Below, one piece after another: positions 62,012 through 64,000 of a DNA stretch of 64,000 bases. The position numbers and the translations under genes are program-made. The notes under the pieces are model-generated. The model was not told the origin of the DNA, did no database searches, and saw nothing but the letters and a program-made list of their open reading frames with translations. The first letter of the stretch is position 1; every line of letters begins with the position of its first letter. Source of the DNA: CAYFQH01 sp964345215 (GTDB taxonomy: Bacteria > Bacillota > Clostridia > Christensenellales > Aristaeellaceae); NCBI GenBank assembly GCA_964345215.1, contig CAYFQH010000001.1, positions 27,990 through 91,989 on the forward strand. Reading direction: 5' to 3'.

Positions 62012-63817
62012 ATGGTCGATCTTACAGGTATGACTGTTGTAGCTTTACGCCAGTTCGCAAAAGAAAATAAAATTGTTTTAGGAACTGGTTTGCCCAAAAG
62101 CGAAATTATCGAAAAAATTCAAGCAGCCCTGGATGCCACTGAAAAACAGGGTTCCTTTTTAGACTCTTCCTCTTCTGCTGATAGTAAAAGCCGTAAAAAA
62201 GCTGAAGATGAAAATATCGAAGAAGAACCAAAAACAAAAGAAGCCCAAGAACAGGAAGCGGACAATGCTTTTCCAAAAGTTCCCCCCATTAAGCCTGGCC
62301 CCCACAATGACATTGTTTATTCAACTAAACCGGCCTGGCAGGCTCGGCCAGTGCCTCCCACCAGAACCGGGCGTCATCCGTCAATCGATTCTGGCCGGAG
62401 CGGAGCTTTTAACCAGCAACCTAGCCGCTTTGGCCCAGCTTCAGTTACCTCCCCCACTCGGCTCAGTCCGCCAGCCGCTGCGGCTTCCAACCGCTTTGGC
62501 CCTGCAAACCAGGGGGCTGTTATCCAACCCTCCCAGGGCCTACAAGGGGCAACTCCCCGGCAAGAAGAATCCTCTCGGGCTGAGGTCCCTCCTGCTTTAC
62601 AAGGAATTAGCCGAGATAACCGGAGCTGGCAGCCGCCTAAAAGCATTGGCGGCCCTGTGCCCTCTTTTCATGAATTGACCACATCCGAATCTCTGGGCGA
62701 CGGCAAGGGTATTTTAGAAGTATTGCCTGACGGTTTTGGCTTTTTAAGAGATGATTCATTCTCTTCCTCTTCAAAGGATATTTATGTGTCCAACGCACAA
62801 ATCAAACGCTTTTCCCTGCGAACTGGCGACCAAATCGAAGGCAAGGTTCGCCTTCAAAAAGACGGGGAGCGCTATAGTGCCCTATTATATATCAACAAAA
62901 TCAACGGCTTGCCCGCTGAAGAGCAGCAGTTAGAAGAAAGTTTTTCCCAGCTTACACCCGCTTACCCCAACCAGCCAATCGCCTTTAGGGAAGCAGGCAA
63001 CCACCTGGCGGGCCGCTTTGCCATGGCTAGAATCTTTGCTCCGCTGGGCTTTGGCCAGCGCAGCTTAATCACCCTTGATAATGAAACTGCTTTTGGTTCC
63101 CTCATTCCTCAGCTTTCTGCCTTAGTCGATGTTCAGGCAGACCCATCCATTCATTTGATTAGTTTGTTCTTTAATCAATCTCCTGAAAACGCGCCTATTT
63201 TGAAAGCAGATGAAAATAAAGAGGTTTTTGTATCCACTTTTGACCAGCCAGCTGATGTTCATGTGCGCATGGCTGATTTGGTCCTAGGCCGAGCCAAGCG
63301 CCTTACAGAAAAAGGGAAGAAGGTCATATTGTTTGTAGATAATATTGCCGCCCTCACCCACGCCTACCAGGCCCTGTCGCTGCAAAACATTCGAGGTTCT
63401 GCTTTTGCCCTGGCCCCCAGTGCTTTAGGCCGCACCCTGCAATTTTTTGGCACTGCCCGCAATACCCTTGAAGCAGGCAGCCTAACCATGATAGCCGTTT
63501 TTCATACCGGGGCCTCCTCCATCTCATCCATCAATACCCTTTTGCATCCGGAGCTTGTAGCTGCTGCCAATTGTAACTTGTTCGCCCGTTCAGCCGATCT
63601 CTTTGATCAAGAATACGCCTTTGACTATTTAAAAGGCGCAACCAAAAAAGCTGAACTGCTATTAAGTTCTCCTCATCAAACGATGGTGAAGGCTGTGAAA
63701 AGTAACGAAACCACCATCTCCCATGAAGAAATTTCGCAATTTTTAAACGAGGTTGCCACCACCGGAAAATCTACAGCGGATATGATTTCTAGAATTAAAA
63801 AATGGGTTAAAAAGTAA
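62012..63817 (+). CDS. rho: Transcription termination factor Rho homologue with degenerate ATPase site
   Basis: This 601-residue protein has a Rho N-terminal helical domain (residues 1-45), a long disordered linker rich in Pro, Ser and Gln (about 50-220), and an intact RNA-binding OB fold (GFGFLR, DIYVS, LRTGD, GERYSAL). The ATPase core aligns with Rho from SPIGRGQRGL (here APLGFGQRSL, about 343), but the P-loop PPKAGKT is DNETAFG, the catalytic-Glu block DERPEE is NQSPEN, and the R-loop GTGN is AAAN. Walker B Asp (LFVDN, residue 443), STFDQP and FFGTARN remain. Start ATG 62012 follows TAGGAGG. ATP-driven translocation appears lost. Confidence 0.9.
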   Translation: MVDLTGMTVVALRQFAKENKIVLGTGLPKSEIIEKIQAALDATEKQGSFLDSSSSADSKSRKKAEDENIEEEPKTKEAQEQEADNAFPKVPPIKPGPHNDIVYSTKPAWQARPVPPTRTGRHPSIDSGRSGAFNQQPSRFGPASVTSPTRLSPPAAAASNRFGPANQGAVIQPSQGLQGATPRQEESSRAEVPPALQGISRDNRSWQPPKSIGGPVPSFHELTTSESLGDGKGILEVLPDGFGFLRDDSFSSSSKDIYVSNAQIKRFSLRTGDQIEGKVRLQKDGERYSALLYINKINGLPAEEQQLEESFSQLTPAYPNQPIAFREAGNHLAGRFAMARIFAPLGFGQRSLITLDNETAFGSLIPQLSALVDVQADPSIHLISLFFNQSPENAPILKADENKEVFVSTFDQPADVHVRMADLVLGRAKRLTEKGKKVILFVDNIAALTHAYQALSLQNIRGSAFALAPSALGRTLQFFGTARNTLEAGSLTMIAVFHTGASSISSINTLLHPELVAAANCNLFARSADLFDQEYAFDYLKGATKKAELLLSSPHQTMVKAVKSNETTISHEEISQFLNEVATTGKSTADMISRIKKWVKK

Positions 63818-63926
63818 TTTTCAACCAAAATTTTTATTCAATTGCCCCTTGCATAACCATTGTTTTTATGGTATTATAATTAGGTGGTCTATGATCAATT
63901 TACATACGCAAAAGAGGTGAATTTGC

Positions 63927-64000
63927 ATGAAAAAAGATATCCATCCCAACTACGGAAAAGCCACCGTTCGTTGCGTGTGTGGTGAAACATTTGAAACCGG
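63927..64000 (+). CDS. rpmE: 50S ribosomal protein L31 (3' end outside window)
   Basis: The first 24 codons are visible: MKKDIHPNYGKATVRCVCGE, then TFETG-type sequence, with CxC as the first half of the zinc-binding cysteines of the C+ form of L31. The start ATG follows AGAGGTGA. rho-rpmE is a common Firmicute pair. A -10-like TATAAT lies at 63875-63880. Confidence 0.93.
   Translation, partial: MKKDIHPNYGKATVRCVCGETFET

Overview
The window looks like a chromosomal segment of an anaerobic, low-to-moderate G+C Firmicute, probably class Clostridia. Evidence is gene order and regulation: hemW-hrcA-grpE-dnaK-dnaJ-prmA-rsmE-mtaB-HIT-rpsU behind a perfect CIRCE operator, darA-holB-ricT-trmN6, scpA-scpB, yloU-yloV-recG, a methionyl T-box, a folate-responsive (THF) riboswitch, pyruvate phosphate dikinase, and rho followed by rpmE. 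A run of exactly 100 N inside a tandem repeat (2183-2282) shows this is a scaffolded draft assembly. I cannot name a genus.

Layout. 1-3.1 kb: CotH-type kinase (cut by the left edge), a DUF4956 membrane protein, a 53-bp hairpin-bearing tandem repeat and a VTC-type polyphosphate polymerase domain protein. 3.2-9.1 kb: NADP isocitrate dehydrogenase, riboswitch-folT, nth-obgE-yhbY, glyA, SRP RNA. 9.2-19 kb (minus): metG-tatD-mgtC behind a T-box, M50 protease-scpA-scpB, and darA-holB-ricT-ferredoxin-trmN6. 19-30.5 kb (minus): heterodimeric ABC exporter, ppdK, yloU-yloV-recG, esterase. 30.6-36.5 kb (mostly plus): CymR-like Rrf2 regulator with a degenerate MetN/MetI-like pair, VanX-like dipeptidase (minus), MATE exporter, nitroreductase, ferritin. 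36.5-49.5 kb (minus): an accessory region with four paralogous secreted solute-binding proteins (two intact, one with two inactivating lesions, one truncated), two sugar-type ABC permeases, a HlyD-like adaptor and a MacB-like permease, with no ATPase gene. 49.5-64 kb: PRPP synthetase, yqeY, hemW, the heat-shock/tRNA-rRNA modification cluster, rpsU, rho, rpmE (cut by the right edge).

Most notable observations. (1) The Rho homologue at the normal rho-rpmE position keeps the RNA-binding domain but has lost the Walker A P-loop, the catalytic glutamate and other ATPase residues. (2) A divergent repeat of about 170 bp with imperfect inverted ends occurs three times (8803-8969, 15048-15216, 46869-47035), always antisense to the flanking genes, and the copies share a short reading frame in the same phase. 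(3) The MetN-like ATPase is altered in Walker A, signature, Walker B, D-loop and H-loop, and has no MetQ partner here. (4) The solute-binding proteins appear to fuse an N-terminal beta-propeller-like region to an SBP domain, lack a lipobox, and show ongoing gene decay. (5) rsmE seems to start at ATT.
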